Below, in pieces: positions 23,691 through 36,714 of a stretch of 64,000 nucleotides of DNA (positions within the stretch are counted from its first letter, which is position 1; every line of letters begins with the position of its first letter). The DNA comes from Taeniopygia guttata (taxonomy: Eukaryota > Chordata > Aves > Passeriformes > Estrildidae). The position numbers and the translations under genes are program-made. The DNA is taken from contig NC_133024.1 of the NCBI RefSeq assembly GCF_048771995.1, positions 60,780,501-60,844,500 of the forward strand. Direction: 5' to 3'. Below the pieces are notes generated by a model. The model was given only the letters and a program-made list of their open reading frames with translations, was not told the DNA's origin and made no database searches.

Positions 23691-25849
23691 GTAAAAGACT
23701 CATTTTTTTCCTATGTTTCCATAACTGTAGGTTCTGAAGACCCTAGAAATTGTACTAGTTTAACAGTGGGTAATAAATCCCTGGATAGGCTCTGTTTACT
23801 AGTTACCAAGCATTTGAAAAGACTTTGGGGTGAAAATCACAGCATGTAAGTTAAGATAGCTATCAAGAGCTTTGAAGTCAACTCTGATGTGAATTTTTCA
23901 AGTTTTCCAGCTCTTCCCTTTTAAAGATAATAATAGCATGCTGAACTGAGGAGCATTCAAAATACTTACTAATCTAGGCAAGGTGTCTGATGCCATATTT
24001 AGCACATCATTTAAAAGGAAGCTTGAGCCCAATATGTCTTTTATATAATCCGTTATACTAAATCCCAAAAGGTGGAATAAGGCTACTAGAATCAGCTGAT
24101 ACTAAGTGAAAATGTGAGTAATGCTTGAATGTTTCAGAGTTTTTTTTCTCCATAGTTAGCAATGTATGAGTCACTCAGGCTCCCTAGCTACTGCACTGCA
24201 TGAATGACTCAAAACTCCATCGAGAACTGAGGCACAAGCAGTTCTCTCTTTGTGCCAGATTTTCTCCTTTCAAATCACCCTTGCTGTATCTCACCCACTT
24301 GAAAAAAAAAGCAGAATCTCTTTCCTTGTTACTTCCTTCCACTGTCCCCATGCAAGCCCAGATAAAACATTGTGCACAAGGATGGTCAGTGCTCGTGATT
24401 GAAAAAGCACAGGCTATGATGTGTTAAAGTGAACTCAGTTAACCTTTTTTAAGAAGTGAAAATGTACATAAACTAGTTATTTTGCTCTGAAGTTCTTGGA
24501 AGAGATAGGACATAGAACTTTTAATCATGCTGGACCTCAATGTCCTCTATGGAATTCTCCTGTATACCAGAGCTCAGTCTGGAGTCTTGGAAATTGTAGT
24601 CAATCATTCTTTGAGAGAAAGTTTTATATTCAGTTCATTGTGGACTTTAAAACATCTCAGTCCCCAGAGACCTGTACAGCTTTACAAACTAGTAATCCTT
24701 TAGTTTAAATGGGATAGATTGCTGCTGAGAGGACTCATTTTAATTTGTACTAGGTATGTCCATCAGAACAACACACACAACCCCATTTTTACTGATGGCT
24801 GGACACATGCCTGAAACTAAGTTCCCTCTGCAGAGCTCTGAAAAGCTTTTCAGGGTCAGAGGCAAATCTGTTCCCGGTGTCATATTCCCACTTTCTCATC
24901 ATTTGATGCATCACATGAGTAATTTGCCAGGGACTGAAAGGTGGAGAGGGAAAAATCATGCTGGAGTGTACATTAGTTGTCACTTGAAAAAAAAAAAAGC
25001 TTCATAATCTGGCTATTGCCTAACCCCATTACCTCACCCCTAGGCTGATCAACAGCTTCTTATTCTCTCATCCACATCTATATTGCAATGACCATGGGGT
25101 ATTTTGGAAAGTGGGTATTTCCTCTTCTCAAAATCCATCCTCCAAAAGATCAGTCTGACCTTTTGGTTACATAGTGGGAAGAAGTGTACACAGCCCTTTG
25201 TCAAGCAGATCTCAGTAAGACAACTGGTTTCAGTTCTGCAGACTGTTTCCTATTTATAAGAAAGTTGCCAAGTTCAGAAGGAATGACTGTGAATTGTTTT
25301 CCTAAGCCATGTTTCCCATTACACATTTGTAATTCAGCTTTTTCAGAAGTTGAATTTAATTCTCTTCAATTCTTTAGCCTCTGGATACAACATTTTTATA
25401 CACACAAAAGCAACAGCTATCCAAGAGTCACAAGCTCCTGATGCTGTTAATACAAAGTCCTTTTGCTAGGATTTCTGTTTCAGAGTTAACCATTTCACTG
25501 GCAATTGTCTTAACCATCTGAATCCAACAAAATGATGCAAGAGTGGGGTATTCTGCTAAGTAGGCAAAAGACTTCACTGCCAGACAAACTTAATTTGGAT
25601 GAGTCCCTCCAGCTCATCCAGAGTTTATTCTGTTGTCATTATGAAACAGAGAATTCTTTTGGATCAGTCATGTGTTCTTTTACCTTGGGGCTTCTGAAAC
25701 AGTTTTTGATCACAAGTCTCAAATTATGGTCACAGACTGCTGGCTTTGTCCTCTCCTTTGGCTAACACAGGCTCCTTCTGCTGGTGTTTAGACACCTAAT
25801 TCAGGAGTCTAAGTTATGCTCTAGTCATCTGAGACTGCAGATATCCAGA
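23691..25849. other. Intergenic DNA, no gene recognised
   Basis: AT-rich unique-looking DNA with short ORFs only. No exon, RNA gene or repeat was recognised. Confidence 0.6.
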
Positions 25850-26246
25850 AGAACATGGATGTATGAGGAAGAGGAGATAGAGTTGGGCTTGTTCAGCCTG
25901 AGGAAGAGAAAGGTTGGAGTAATCTCATTGTTGACCACAAGTACATTATGGTGTGATACAGAGAAGGCAAACTTCTCAGAGGTGTAGAGAAATTGGATGA
26001 GAGGCAACAGATATAAACTGCAAAAAGAATTCCAATCAGATTTTAAGAAACATCTTTTCACTATGAGGACAGCAAAATATTGATATAGGTATTGGCATCT
26101 CCATTTTTGGAGATATTCAAAACTCATCCAGACACAGACTTGAACAACTTGCTGTAACTGCATGTGCTTTGAGTGAGGGATTAGACAAGAGGACCTCCAG
26201 AGGCTCTTTCCAGCCCAGATTTTCCTATAGCTCAATAATTCTGTGA
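25850..26246 (+). mobile_element. CR1 LINE fragment (3' region)
   Basis: About 400 bp of CR1 3' sequence. Words in order are GAGTTGGGCTTGTTCAGCCTGAGGA, GGAGTAATCTCATTG, AACATCTTTTCACTATGAGGA, GGAGATATTCAAAACTCATCC, GGGATTAGACAAGAGGACCTCCAGAGG and TTTCCAGCCC, then a decayed TTCTGTGAG end. The fragment covers the last part of ORF2 and the 3' UTR. It is non-coding now. Confidence 0.88.
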
Positions 26247-29007
26247 GTTTGCAGGACATCTCTGATACAGAATAAGAGTCAAAGCCACCCTGCTAAATTG
26301 CCTTTGACACATAGCTTTAGAAATTTTACTGGGAATTTCCACACCATTAATAGTGAATTTTTCCTCTCCTTTGTATAGTTCAATGAAGTTTAATTTTGTT
26401 TTAGGTGGTGACCTATTTATTTTTTAATAAAAGTACTTTAGCCATAATGCTGCTCGAAATATTTTGGACGTAGACTAAAATCACCCATTTCTCTCCTTTT
26501 TACCTCTACTTAGAGGATCTCATTTTTCTCCTTGCTCATCATTTTACCAGTTGAATTATTCCTATATATAATCTCTTCTATTAATTAACTTTTGCTTGTC
26601 TGTTGGCTACAAAGATATTTGGAATTGAAAACTGACAGAATATCAGTATATGTAGTGGCCTTATAACGTGATTAATTAGTGTTTGGAAAGCACTTTGCAA
26701 TCAGTCAAGGGAAAACTGCAAGGCTATGAGGGTTAACAGTGAGATCTTCTCCCTTACTTTTTGCTTGATTTGTTTTGTAAACAGTGACGCAAGCAAATAC
26801 ATCAGGACCCAAATTGGAAAGCCACTTCTTACTATGTTGGATTAAAGCAATAGAAGATCAGTTCAATGATTTTCCTTGCTTTTTGCAAGATATGACAGCT
26901 CTGGCTCTTTCTATACATTTGCAGTCAGCTTAGTTCTCATCAGCCTGTGTTTTGTCAGTTAAGTACTTATCTGAAACCCTTGCCCAGCAATCTTACCTAA
27001 TGATGCCTTTCTCACTACTGCTGCTTTCAAAGCAAAAACTCACACAATCTTGTTTGGCATGCTATCTCCTATCTGCTCTTATTCAATTGAGAAAATGTCT
27101 TCAAAAACAACAGGAGACCTAAGAAAATGTGATAACAATCAGCAGTGTATTAGGGTTTAGGAAAGTGTGATTACAAGCACCATGAAGACCATTGTTAGGT
27201 CAGATCTGTCTTCTTAATTAACTGAAATAGAGAGCAAATATAATGTTAATGTGATTAACAAATGAAATTACCAAATTGTAGGTGTTAATATTGCTAAGTA
27301 TAATTGTGCTAGGCATTATTTCAGAAGATATCAACCCAGAAAGTAATTGTCTTTCCATTTTTTTCGTATTTGTTTCTCACTTCTTTTTTTTTTTCTTTCT
27401 TTCCATCTGACAGAGATTGGAAAACGTTCTGTGAGAGCCTCCTGAGGACTGGACTGGAATTTGCCTTCTTGTACTTTAGCTCAGAGATCAAACACTTTTA
27501 CAGAGAAGAAAAAGAGTGCTTTTGGTTTTCTCTTTTTCCTAGTGTACCAACTTAAAGGTGTCATCCCTTGGGAAAAATTCTAGGCTGAAGGATGAAGATT
27601 TTCTGTTTCCTTTTGATGTTTTCAGAATCATCTCCTGGAAAAATTAATTTAGGGACAGGATTATTGGGATGTTTTTTCCCCATTTTAAGGCTTCTTCCTC
27701 CTTTGGAAAGATGGAAAATAAACATCTTGGAGAGAGAGCACAGATATTCATTTCTGTGCAAAGTAGTGGCAGTTTTTTTGCAGAATCTGTACTGGTGATT
27801 TGGAGCTATCTAAAGTCACTGCTGGCAAATGTCTTGACTAAGCTAATCACTGACTAATGTGGAAGACAATAAATAGGGAGGGCAAAACTTGCCACAGAGA
27901 CCAATCTGGATTGATCAGCACACCTGACCTGCACCATTAAAACATAGTTTGTAATACACCGTAGCGAAATTAAAAGACAAGTGTGTGTCATGCAGGAAGA
28001 AGACAGATATGCCTTTCTCCGTATTTAGAAGTTCTCCACTCACTATACATTTACTAGTAATAATCAAATTTGTAATGAAAAAAATGAAACATGTCACTGG
28101 TACCACTGTCAAAAACTGTAGTCCTGACAACATTTTCTTAGGAGGCAGCATGTAAACATTGGAAGCTACAAAGGAAAGGACTCCTGCCCCTTTGATGTCT
28201 GCGCAGCCTTAGCCACTTCCTTAAGCAGTGTTTTGGTCAGACTTTGTAGTCAAGAGTAACAATTCTATTTCGGTCTCATCCACCCTTCCTACTTCTTTAT
28301 CTTTGATGGAAATTATTAGAAATTCATAATGTCTTAGAAAATTTTGGCAGTGCCCACATAGATGTAGTAATTGCTCCTTCCACACACACAGTCCTGTTCC
28401 AAACACGCTCCAGCAAAAATTGACTTTTTATGTGTTTTTTATAGTCCATGTCACAAGACCTTACACAAAGAAAAAGTAAACAGCTGCTGCTATAAGTCAT
28501 ACAATTCCCCTAAACCAGAGGTCTTTTCTTCGAACTGGTTTTATACAACAGAGCTATGAAGCAGGTTATTCCCAATGTTAGAGAGCTAAATACCTTCCTC
28601 CATCATGCACACTCCTGGCTCTCAGTATAAGAGGGACACTTGACAAATACAAACACGGCGTGGAGAATCTTACTGAAGTCACTAAGGCTATAAGGGGCAC
28701 ATGAGCCCTCTGTGTTTCAATATAATTCAGAGTGCTTGCAAACACTACAGAAACAGCAATGCCAACCCAATTCCAAAAGATTACAGAAGGGTTCTCATAG
28801 CTCAAGGTTAATAAAGGCTGCCTCCTTCAAATAGATTCTGTGGTTGGCAAAGGCAGTACCAAGCTTTTTCCAACTAAATTTCAGTATAAACAATGCAAAA
28901 CACATTTTCACACCATCTTCTACTATACAAATGGGTTTGAAGTAGACATGCCATCCTAGGAAAAAGACCTAGGAACATTCACTTGTTGCCTCCCTGGGGC
29001 CTAGGTT
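26247..29007. other. Intergenic AT-rich DNA, one candidate splice acceptor
   Basis: No gene is supported. The block 26,640-27,340 is AT-rich with many ATTA/TAAT words. A strong polypyrimidine tract plus CAG at 27,383-27,413 looks like a 3' splice site and precedes a 46-codon open stretch ending at a TAA at 27,553-27,555. It is reported as a finding and not annotated as an exon. Confidence 0.55.
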
Positions 29008-29630
29008 AAGGATGTCACAAAGAAAATTCCCAGACAGGCACAGCCCTCAGACTTTAAACTGTTGCTACTCCTTCTGGGTGGCAAAGAAGTCCAAGGGTGA
29101 TGATAAGAGTCTCCAGGGTGTTAGGACCGTTGGCAAGGGAGTCAGGAGCACAGGTTATCTTTTCCTCTTTCCTTCCAGTTGTGGGCACCAACACTGAAAG
29201 AAACAGATAGGACCAGTCTACTGATACATGGCTCTGTGGCTGATGTTCCCACCACAATTTTGGGCTGACTTACACAGCACCAGGCCCACAGGTGTCAGAT
29301 GGGATCCACCTCTCTGACAGGGGAAGAGCATCTTTGCTCGCAGGTTTGAGGTACTCCTTGGCAGAGCTTTAAACTAGACTTGAAGGGGGAGAGGGATAAT
29401 ATCAGGTGTGCCTGAAAAGCTGTGGGGAATTCCACAGCAAGTTTATAGGGACAGAGTGCTAGAGAGGGCCTTAGGCTTGTTCCTAGACTGGAGCACACTT
29501 GAAATCTTATGGAGATGAGCCAGGGCCTCCTTTGGTAATAGGAGCCAGCAGGGAAACACCAGTGAAATACCTCAAAAGAATTAAGGGCTATTCCTCTAAG
29601 AAGGTGACACATTCAACAGCCCAGATGAAA
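29008..29630 (+). mobile_element. CR1 LINE fragment (5' part, ORF1/early ORF2 region)
   Basis: About 620 bp resembling the 5' half of avian CR1. Words in order are GAGTCTCCAGGGTGTTAGGA, GGAGCACAGGTTATCTTTTCC, TCTTTCCTTCCAGTTGTGGGCA, ACATGGCTCTGTGGCTG, ACAATTTTGGGCTGACTTACA, GCATCTTTGC, GCAGAGCTTTAAACTAGACTTGAAGGGGGAG, AATATCAGGTGTGCCTG and AGAAGGTGACACATTCAACAGCCCAG. In a full element this region precedes and begins the endonuclease/reverse transcriptase ORF. The 3' half is absent, which is unusual because CR1 copies are normally 5'-truncated. Frames are interrupted. Confidence 0.78.
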
Positions 29631-32281
29631 TCCTTTGTCTTCATCTTCTCACTTACTGTTGCCCTGGAACTCCATCACTGGCATAGCTCTCCTATAGGGT
29701 TTCAAAGGCACCAGCTCTAGTCATGGCACTATGAAAAAAGGAAATGACTGTCAGCTGCTTTCTTGGAGGCATTTTTGTTTTATGTAGGGTGAGAAAAATT
29801 TCTGAGAGAAGCATTAATTTGTTTAGTAATGAAGTCAGCCAGCAAGTTAAGTGCTTCTGCCAGTAACTGTCTCCTTATTTCTGAAAATAAGATTTTTAAC
29901 TTTGAAAATGAAATTCTGTGAACAAAGCACTTTCTTGGCAACCTTGTCTAGACACAGTCTTCTCAAAGTACAGGGTTTTTGTTGTGCTTTTTTTTTTGCA
30001 AATTTTTCTCAGTTCCCTAATTGCCATTGCCATTAAAATCAACAGGAATTATGCTTGTATACCTGAGGAAGCGTGTGTCTAGTAGTTCTTAGAAACTAAA
30101 AATGGATTAATTAAAAATGGATTTCACATTAAAAACAGAGGAATGAGCTGACTGTGTGCTGTAGAAAGGAAAAGAGCTGACTTAGAAAGCCTTAGGAATC
30201 TGGGTTATCACAGGAATTCTGCCAAGGCATTTATCTATAGTGGTAGATACTGCTATTTTGACTTGCACACTTCTAAAGAAATATAGACTGCTTTATTCCC
30301 TTGTCCCAGATATATTAGTCAAGTATTTAAGCACTTCATATTTTAATTAATTGTATCAGCTAAGTGTGTATTTAAAAACTGAATTTCTGTGCAGAAATCC
30401 TCAAAATATTAATCACTTATTGTACACCCCTCTTCTCCACAGCCTGCCAAGCACTGAGTCATGATTCCATTTTATTCTATTCTTTCCATTGCTGCACAAC
30501 AATTACACAGTCTAGAGAAAATTATATTTATTGTTTAATCATCGGGGAGACCAGCCCTTCACAAGAAAAGGAGACAGCAGCCTGTGCAGATAGATGACTT
30601 AAGGGAGGGTTGCAGAACATGATCTGGTTAAAAGTCATCAAAACTCAGCAAATGGAAGATTTGGAAGCTGTGGTGGGAGGTCATTTCTTCAGGCAGACTA
30701 TTTTGAAAGAAAAATTGTAAAGGAAGAATACAACTGGTGTTCTCACATTCACCATGCCAACCTGCAAACTTTTTATTTTCCAAAACTTTGCTAACCTAGA
30801 AGAAACAGAAACTGCACGTGACTGTTGTTGAAGGTTTGAATTGTAAAATAAAATCCAAAGTAAATCTTTCCTAACCACATATTGTTTTATTTACCCATTG
30901 CAAATGGAGCAACACCAGTGGCTAAACATGGGAATAGGTCCAGTCAAATGACTTCTCAACCTCATCCATGCCAGCATGGGTTTTTAGAAGCTGTGCTTCC
31001 CCAAAAACCTATCCCTAGTTAGCACTGCAGGGCAATCCCTCCCTCCAAACCACTCAAACAGAAACAAGAAAAAGGACATAGGAAAATTTGGCCACAAAAT
31101 GCTCATTTAAAAAAAAAATACTAAATATATGAAATCTGTTTTCAAAGGTTTCAAGGTTGGCCAAATATAAAAAAATCTGTTTTCAAAAACTCCAAGGCTG
31201 GAAACAGTGATGTTCTACTTCACAAGGAGTCAGATCGCCTTGACAAAAATCAGTGTTTCAGGATGTGTTTTGCAGATATAAACATTAATTCATTGTGAAA
31301 CTGTTCCTGACTAAACAAATCAGATGCTCTTAGATAGTAGCTCAAATCAACCTGCCCAGAGCAGGGCTGTGCAGGCAAGTAGCATGTCTTGAAGGATTGT
31401 ACCCAGGCTGTAATTGCTCATTAGAAAGCACAGTGGAAGGACTATACCCAACAAACAAAAAAATTCCATCTGTAAATTTCAGTGGAGTCTTATCCCAGAT
31501 GTGATGCTGTCTTCAAGTCAGCCCTTGTGGCTGGGACTGAGCTCTCCAGACCTGCCTGGACCCACTGCCAGTGAGGGCACTGGCTCACCTTTACTCCCTG
31601 CAAGCCAGCCTGGCACTCACAGGCTGATGGAGAATGGGCTGTCAGTGCGTGCTGGACAGACACCCTGCCAGGGAAATCTGCTGCAGATGAGTGGCTTCTT
31701 CAGCCACTGGGAAAGTGCAGATTTACCATGTTAGAGGTCACACTGCTACATCTGGTTTCTGACAGCATTGAGTTAGGACCAGGGTCAAGTCAAACAAAAA
31801 AAAAGAGGCTTCAGGTGAGAGACTAAAGCTCTGGCAGCCGGGGGTTTGCAGTTCCAACTTTAGGCCAAACTTCTGACTCATGCTGGATGTGTGAACATGA
31901 GCAATGCAGTTGGCTCCTTGCTGCCTAAATCAGCTAGGCTGGATGATTGAGTTATGGCTGGACCTCCCAGAATCCAGATGCGAGGTCTGAAGTGACCTTT
32001 CTAGAATAAATAAGAATGAGTTTGCTCGTTGCCTTCAAACTCGGCATATAAGTGTTAGTCTGTGCTAGAGAGCTACAGTGAAGAGGACAAGGGAGAGAAT
32101 GACATAAGTTCCCCCTTCCTTAGCACAGTGGAGAGATTCTTGTAGAAATGAATGGGGCCTTTTCTCCCTTACACTGTGGGAATGCTACTTTCCAAGGAGT
32201 TTGCACTCAGCTTGCCTAAATATACACTTCTCCATAACACAGCACACGAGTGCATCCAGGGCACTGGAAGGAGAAAAAACA
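29631..32281. other. Intergenic DNA, no gene recognised
   Basis: No supported feature. AT-rich between 29,750 and 30,550. A 106-codon ORF at 31414-31734 has no recognisable domain. A near-duplicate of about 20 bp (AATCTGTTTTCAAA-type) occurs twice within 31,131-31,190. Confidence 0.55.
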
Positions 32282-32912
32282 CATAGAATCATGCAAGAAT
32301 TGAGGCTGGAGTGGCCTCTGGAAGTTATAGGACTGTTTCCAACGTTAAGTCAGCTGGCTTACAGCCTCATTGAGTGAAGTTTTTAATGCCTCTAAAGACG
32401 AAGAATTTGTGGAGGTTTTGAAAAACCCGTTTTAGTGTTTGACCAGCCTCACTGAAGAAGTTTTCCTTACGTCTAATCAGAATTTCTTTTGCTGCAGCTT
32501 GGTTTTCATCTTTCTCTGTATACCCAGAGAGCTGTCTGGCCACATCTTCCATGTAGTTGTTCCCATTCAGGTTAAAAAAACAGTCTGTAGCTTTTCTCTT
32601 CTCCAGCCTAACCTCAGCCCTTTGGGTATTTTAGTGGTCCTTAGCTGGACTTACTCTACCTTTTCAGCATCTTTCTTGCAGCTGGACACTGCAATCAGTA
32701 TGCAATCTCACTGGTGATAAATAGAGGGGACTGGTCTCTTCTCTTGGTCTATGCTCTTCTCTTTCTGTGTATTCCAGTATGCATCAGACTCTGCAAAGGC
32801 ACACAGGTGACATATTCAGTTTGGGGCCCACTTCTGGTGAGCTGCTGTCTAGCCATTTAGCTCTCATCATGAGCAGTCATACAAGGTTTTCAGTCCCAGG
32901 TGCAAAACCTCA
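32282..32912 (-). mobile_element. CR1 LINE fragment (antisense, diverged)
   Basis: On the plus strand the segment begins with TAGAATCATGCAAGAATTGAGGCTGG, the reverse complement of a CR1 3' end. It continues through CAGCCTCACTGAAGAAGTTTTCC, TCTAATCAGAATTTC, CTTTTCTCTTCTCCAGCCTAACC, GTCCTTAGCTGGACTTACTC, TATTCCAGTATGCATCAGACTC, AGTTTGGGGCCCACTTC and CCCAGGTGCAAAACCTC, all in the order expected for antisense CR1 of an X/Y-like subfamily. Divergence is high, so the insertion is old. It is not coding. Confidence 0.82.
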
Positions 32913-33626
32913 GGAGTGAATCCATGCTAATTAACACACCTATTGCTTTGGCTGGAGCAGTTCATAGTCAGGACAATATGCATATAGAGGTTATGGGGGC
33001 TCAAAGATGCCCCTCTCTGCCTTTACTAGGCAGGCTACTGGGGAACTGGAATGCAGGGCTCTGTCTGGCAAACAAGCAAAGACATATCTGAACAATGATC
33101 ACAAGAGAGGGAGAAAGAAGTCAGCTGGATCAAAGATTTCCTCTTTTTTTCTGGTCTGGCCAGCTCCTCACTCTAGATGGGCTCCTGAGGACGGCCCTTA
33201 CTAAATGGGCCTATGGCTAAAGCTGGTCCTCAAAAATGAGAGGAAACATCCAAGTATATGCTTCCCTGGAAGCTGAAATCTCTGTTTTACCCATCCTCAA
33301 ATGAAGCAGGAAGTGTGTTAGAAGCAGAAAAAATCTCTTGTTGCTGCTGTAACCTAATACAATCTTCTGTCTATGAGTCCTGTGGTGTTACAGCTGTAGA
33401 GCTGGTGCAGGGGTAGGCAGGGGTTTGACGCCTAGTCTGTGGCCATCCTAAGTGGATACAGATCTCAGGATAAAATCTCTGCCAAGGGCTATGCAGGGAA
33501 CAAGGGGGCATTCAAAGTCAAGGATCTACAATTCCTCAGCTTTCAGAATCCTGGTGACCTTTAAGACAGAAAGGGGGACTTGTAATTGGCTCTTCTGAAC
33601 CACTTGGGAATTTCTGCTGAAAAATC

Positions 33627-33669
33627 CAGTAGAAATCCAGACGACCTGAGGAGAGGACTCAGTGCTGCC
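33627..33669 (+). repeat. Dispersed 43-bp direct repeat, copy 1
   Basis: Identical to 36672-36714 at 42 of 43 positions (one C/T difference at 33642 versus 36687). The two copies lie 3,045 bp apart in the same orientation. The family is unknown. Confidence 0.9.
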
Positions 33670-34553
33670 CATGGAGCATGAGACAATGTAAAGACTCTGC
33701 TTTTCCAAGCTGGGCACTATGAAAGTGTCTCCTCCACGTCTTTTCCCTGGAGTGTCTCATGTAAGTCAATGTTATGCTCCTGCCACAGCCTGTAAGTGTC
33801 ACAGCAGTGACACCCAAGTTAGATTACAAGTGCCTGGGGCAAATTCACATGAGTCCTGCTCCTAATGTGAAGTCAATTAAAATCAAGTAACAAAAGTAAC
33901 ACATCTGGTCGTAGGTATTCATGGTAATAAAGAAACCCCATTATGCTATTCATGCAATATAATTACTAAACAGCAATTTTTGAGATCACATCAGGAAGTA
34001 GCTGGAGCCACAAAACCAAGATATTTGTTTTAAGGTGAATTTCAAGCCTTTAGAGTCTGTAGATAAATAGACTCCATTTTCTCTTCAGGTTATTAAAAAG
34101 CTATATCTTAAACACAGCATTGAACCATACAGTTAGTTCTGCACTTTGAACACCTACTCTGTAGCAACTCTACCAGAAACCATTACAAAGAAGTCACCTG
34201 TGGCTCTGATTTGGGGGAATGACACAATTAGGAGAGTGTGGAAGCTTTAAAGCTGGGATCCATCATTTCAGTAATGCAGAGCAACACATCAACATCTTAG
34301 TGACCTGAAGTAGCTAGCTCATCCTGATTCCTGTGAATTTGACTTAATTTGCTCACTCTGAGCTTTTTTCTCTTTTATAATGTCTATGAATCACTGCACT
34401 ATACAGAATGGATACAGGCAGAATGCTTCTCTGGCTCAGAGATAACAGAGCCCCTTACTTAGTCAGGAGAATGATTTAAGAAAATCAATGGCTTTACTTT
34501 GGTTATAAAATAAATTTAGATAATAACAGAGCAAGAGCTAAACATTCGGAATG

Positions 34554-34565
34554 CCAGCAGGGGGA
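34554..34565 (+). promoter_or_regulatory. CTCF-like core motif
   Basis: CCAGCAGGGGGA matches the CTCF core CCASYAGRKGGC at 11 of 12 positions. Motif match only; occupancy is unknown. Confidence 0.3.
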
Positions 34566-36671
34566 TGTTTCATTTGACTTCCCTTATATACCAAAAGTTT
34601 GCCTGACAGCAATTAGATAAACATGTTTCTCAGCAACATCAAATATTAGGAAGTCCTATAGCTATTATTCCATCACTAAAATATTATGAGCAATCATTAG
34701 GGACTTGCCTTGACCAATAAGGGAGCCCCAAGCACCCTTGCATTGTTCACTCTAATACAGAGCTGAAGCTAGGACCATCCTAGATCATGATCTTGATAGA
34801 ATGATAACCTTAACTTACAAAATGCTTGCAGTCATCTGCAGAATTGAATGTGGGTGTTGATAATTTTTAGGCTGAAGCACAGTTCAGTCCTGCTCATGAA
34901 TGTTGACTTTGATCAACAAATGCAGCAATTCTGTGTTTCCCAACTCAGGGACACCTATTCTTTGTTTTCCTGCCTCCCTTCTCCTCCTGCCTTTGATTTC
35001 AATTCCCAATACACCACATGAAAATATTTGCAGCACACCTTTCCTTTCTACCCTCTGTAATAGGACCCTGCAAGCCTTTATTTTTTGTCTAGATTGCTAG
35101 CAGCAGTAAAGTCTGGTGGATTGCCTCTGACTCCTACCCTCTCATTGGGATTAAAGGGTGCTAAGAAGATGTTCTACCCCCTTGGTGCATATTGATTACA
35201 TACATTGTTCATGAGAGCTTTTCTCCATTCGCTGAGTTTAAACTGTGAAATACCCTGAAGAAGTACCCATGACGAAGTAGAGTAAATTGTGGAGCATTCA
35301 ATAAATATCTCAACTGTCCCATGGGTTAAAATGTATTACTTTTAAGTTCATTAATTTCTAAATAAAGACAAACTTCAAACATACACAGCAAAATATATCT
35401 TCTATATTCCTATTCTGTACTCCTATCTGGCATGCAGTTGGTACAGAAGCTGAGAGAAGTCTGTATTTCCCACAGCTTCACATTTCTGGCAGAAAAGTGC
35501 AAAAAGCCAGCATGAGCAGCTTCCTCAGGCTTCAAGAGGGCTGAAATAGAATACAGACTTGTCCCTGTAGAATCCCTGGCCCTGTGCTACCCAGCAAAAG
35601 TCCTTCCAAAGTGTCTTGTTTCTCTCATCGTTTCACCTGGATCCACACAGCAGGTGCTGGGTTAGCACCATCTCCTGGACTACCGTAGTGGTCTGGCATT
35701 AATACTCTCACCACAAGTTCCCTTAGCTTGCTCTGGCTGGCCCCTGTAGTCCATGACTGGAGGTCTTACTCCAGAAGATACATCCACCCTTGCTGTAATT
35801 CACTTAATTGAGGCTAACCATGGCACAACCTTTCACCATGAGGTTGCTAGAACTGAGTCACCTACACTCTTTTAAAATAAGTCACTGAGCAACCGTGACT
35901 TGGTAAAATGTTCAGTCACAACAGATGTGGGCAGAGCTAGGATTAGTCATGGAGGATGAAAAGGCTGCATCAGCCACTCACCCTTAGAAATGACATTTCC
36001 ATACAAAATAAATTCACTTTAAAAAGCAACCAATTTCTTATATATGAAGGAAAGCCTCCCCCTAACTGAGTTTTTGTTCATTGTGAGCATCAGTGAAGCC
36101 TTCAGTGAAAACTAGCCTGCTTCACGCCCAGGGCAGCAAGCACCTGTCTTTGAAAAGCTTTCTGTTAGCCTGTAGTCATCATCTGCTTGCAGTGGGTCTG
36201 CAGGGGAGAGATGAAAGGGAAGGAAATGCTTCCTTCCCTGACAGCAACCCCGAAAGAGCTGCCATCTGGGGAAAGTGACAGATGAATTAGCAGAGATCAG
36301 TCCCAGGGAGTGCTTGTATCTCCATGATTTTAAATGCACATTTCCTCTAGAGGAAGCCCAGGAAAATCCCTCAGTCTTCCCAAGGACAGCAGACTTTTTG
36401 GAGGAAGGATAGGACTGAAGGGAAATGGAAACAAACAAGACTGAACACACAAACACTCTTAAAACTTCATGTTCAGGTTGATGTATGACAGAAAGTTAAC
36501 ATCTGCATTCCTGTGCTCAAAAATGGAGGAAATAAAATAAAAACAACCAAGAAGTTCCAACTGAAATCTTGGCTGAAATATTTTTCAGCTGCCTACTCAA
36601 TACTGGAATAATTGCTCCTTGCATGCCTCAGGCACAAATGCCACCCAACAGGGGCTGCAGAGCTGGGGCTG

Positions 36672-36714
36672 CAGTAGAAATCCAGATGACCTGAGGAGAG
36701 GACTCAGTGCTGCC
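36672..36714 (+). repeat. Dispersed 43-bp direct repeat, copy 2
   Basis: Second copy of the repeat at 33627-33669. It is followed immediately by a short tandem duplication and palindrome. Confidence 0.9.
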
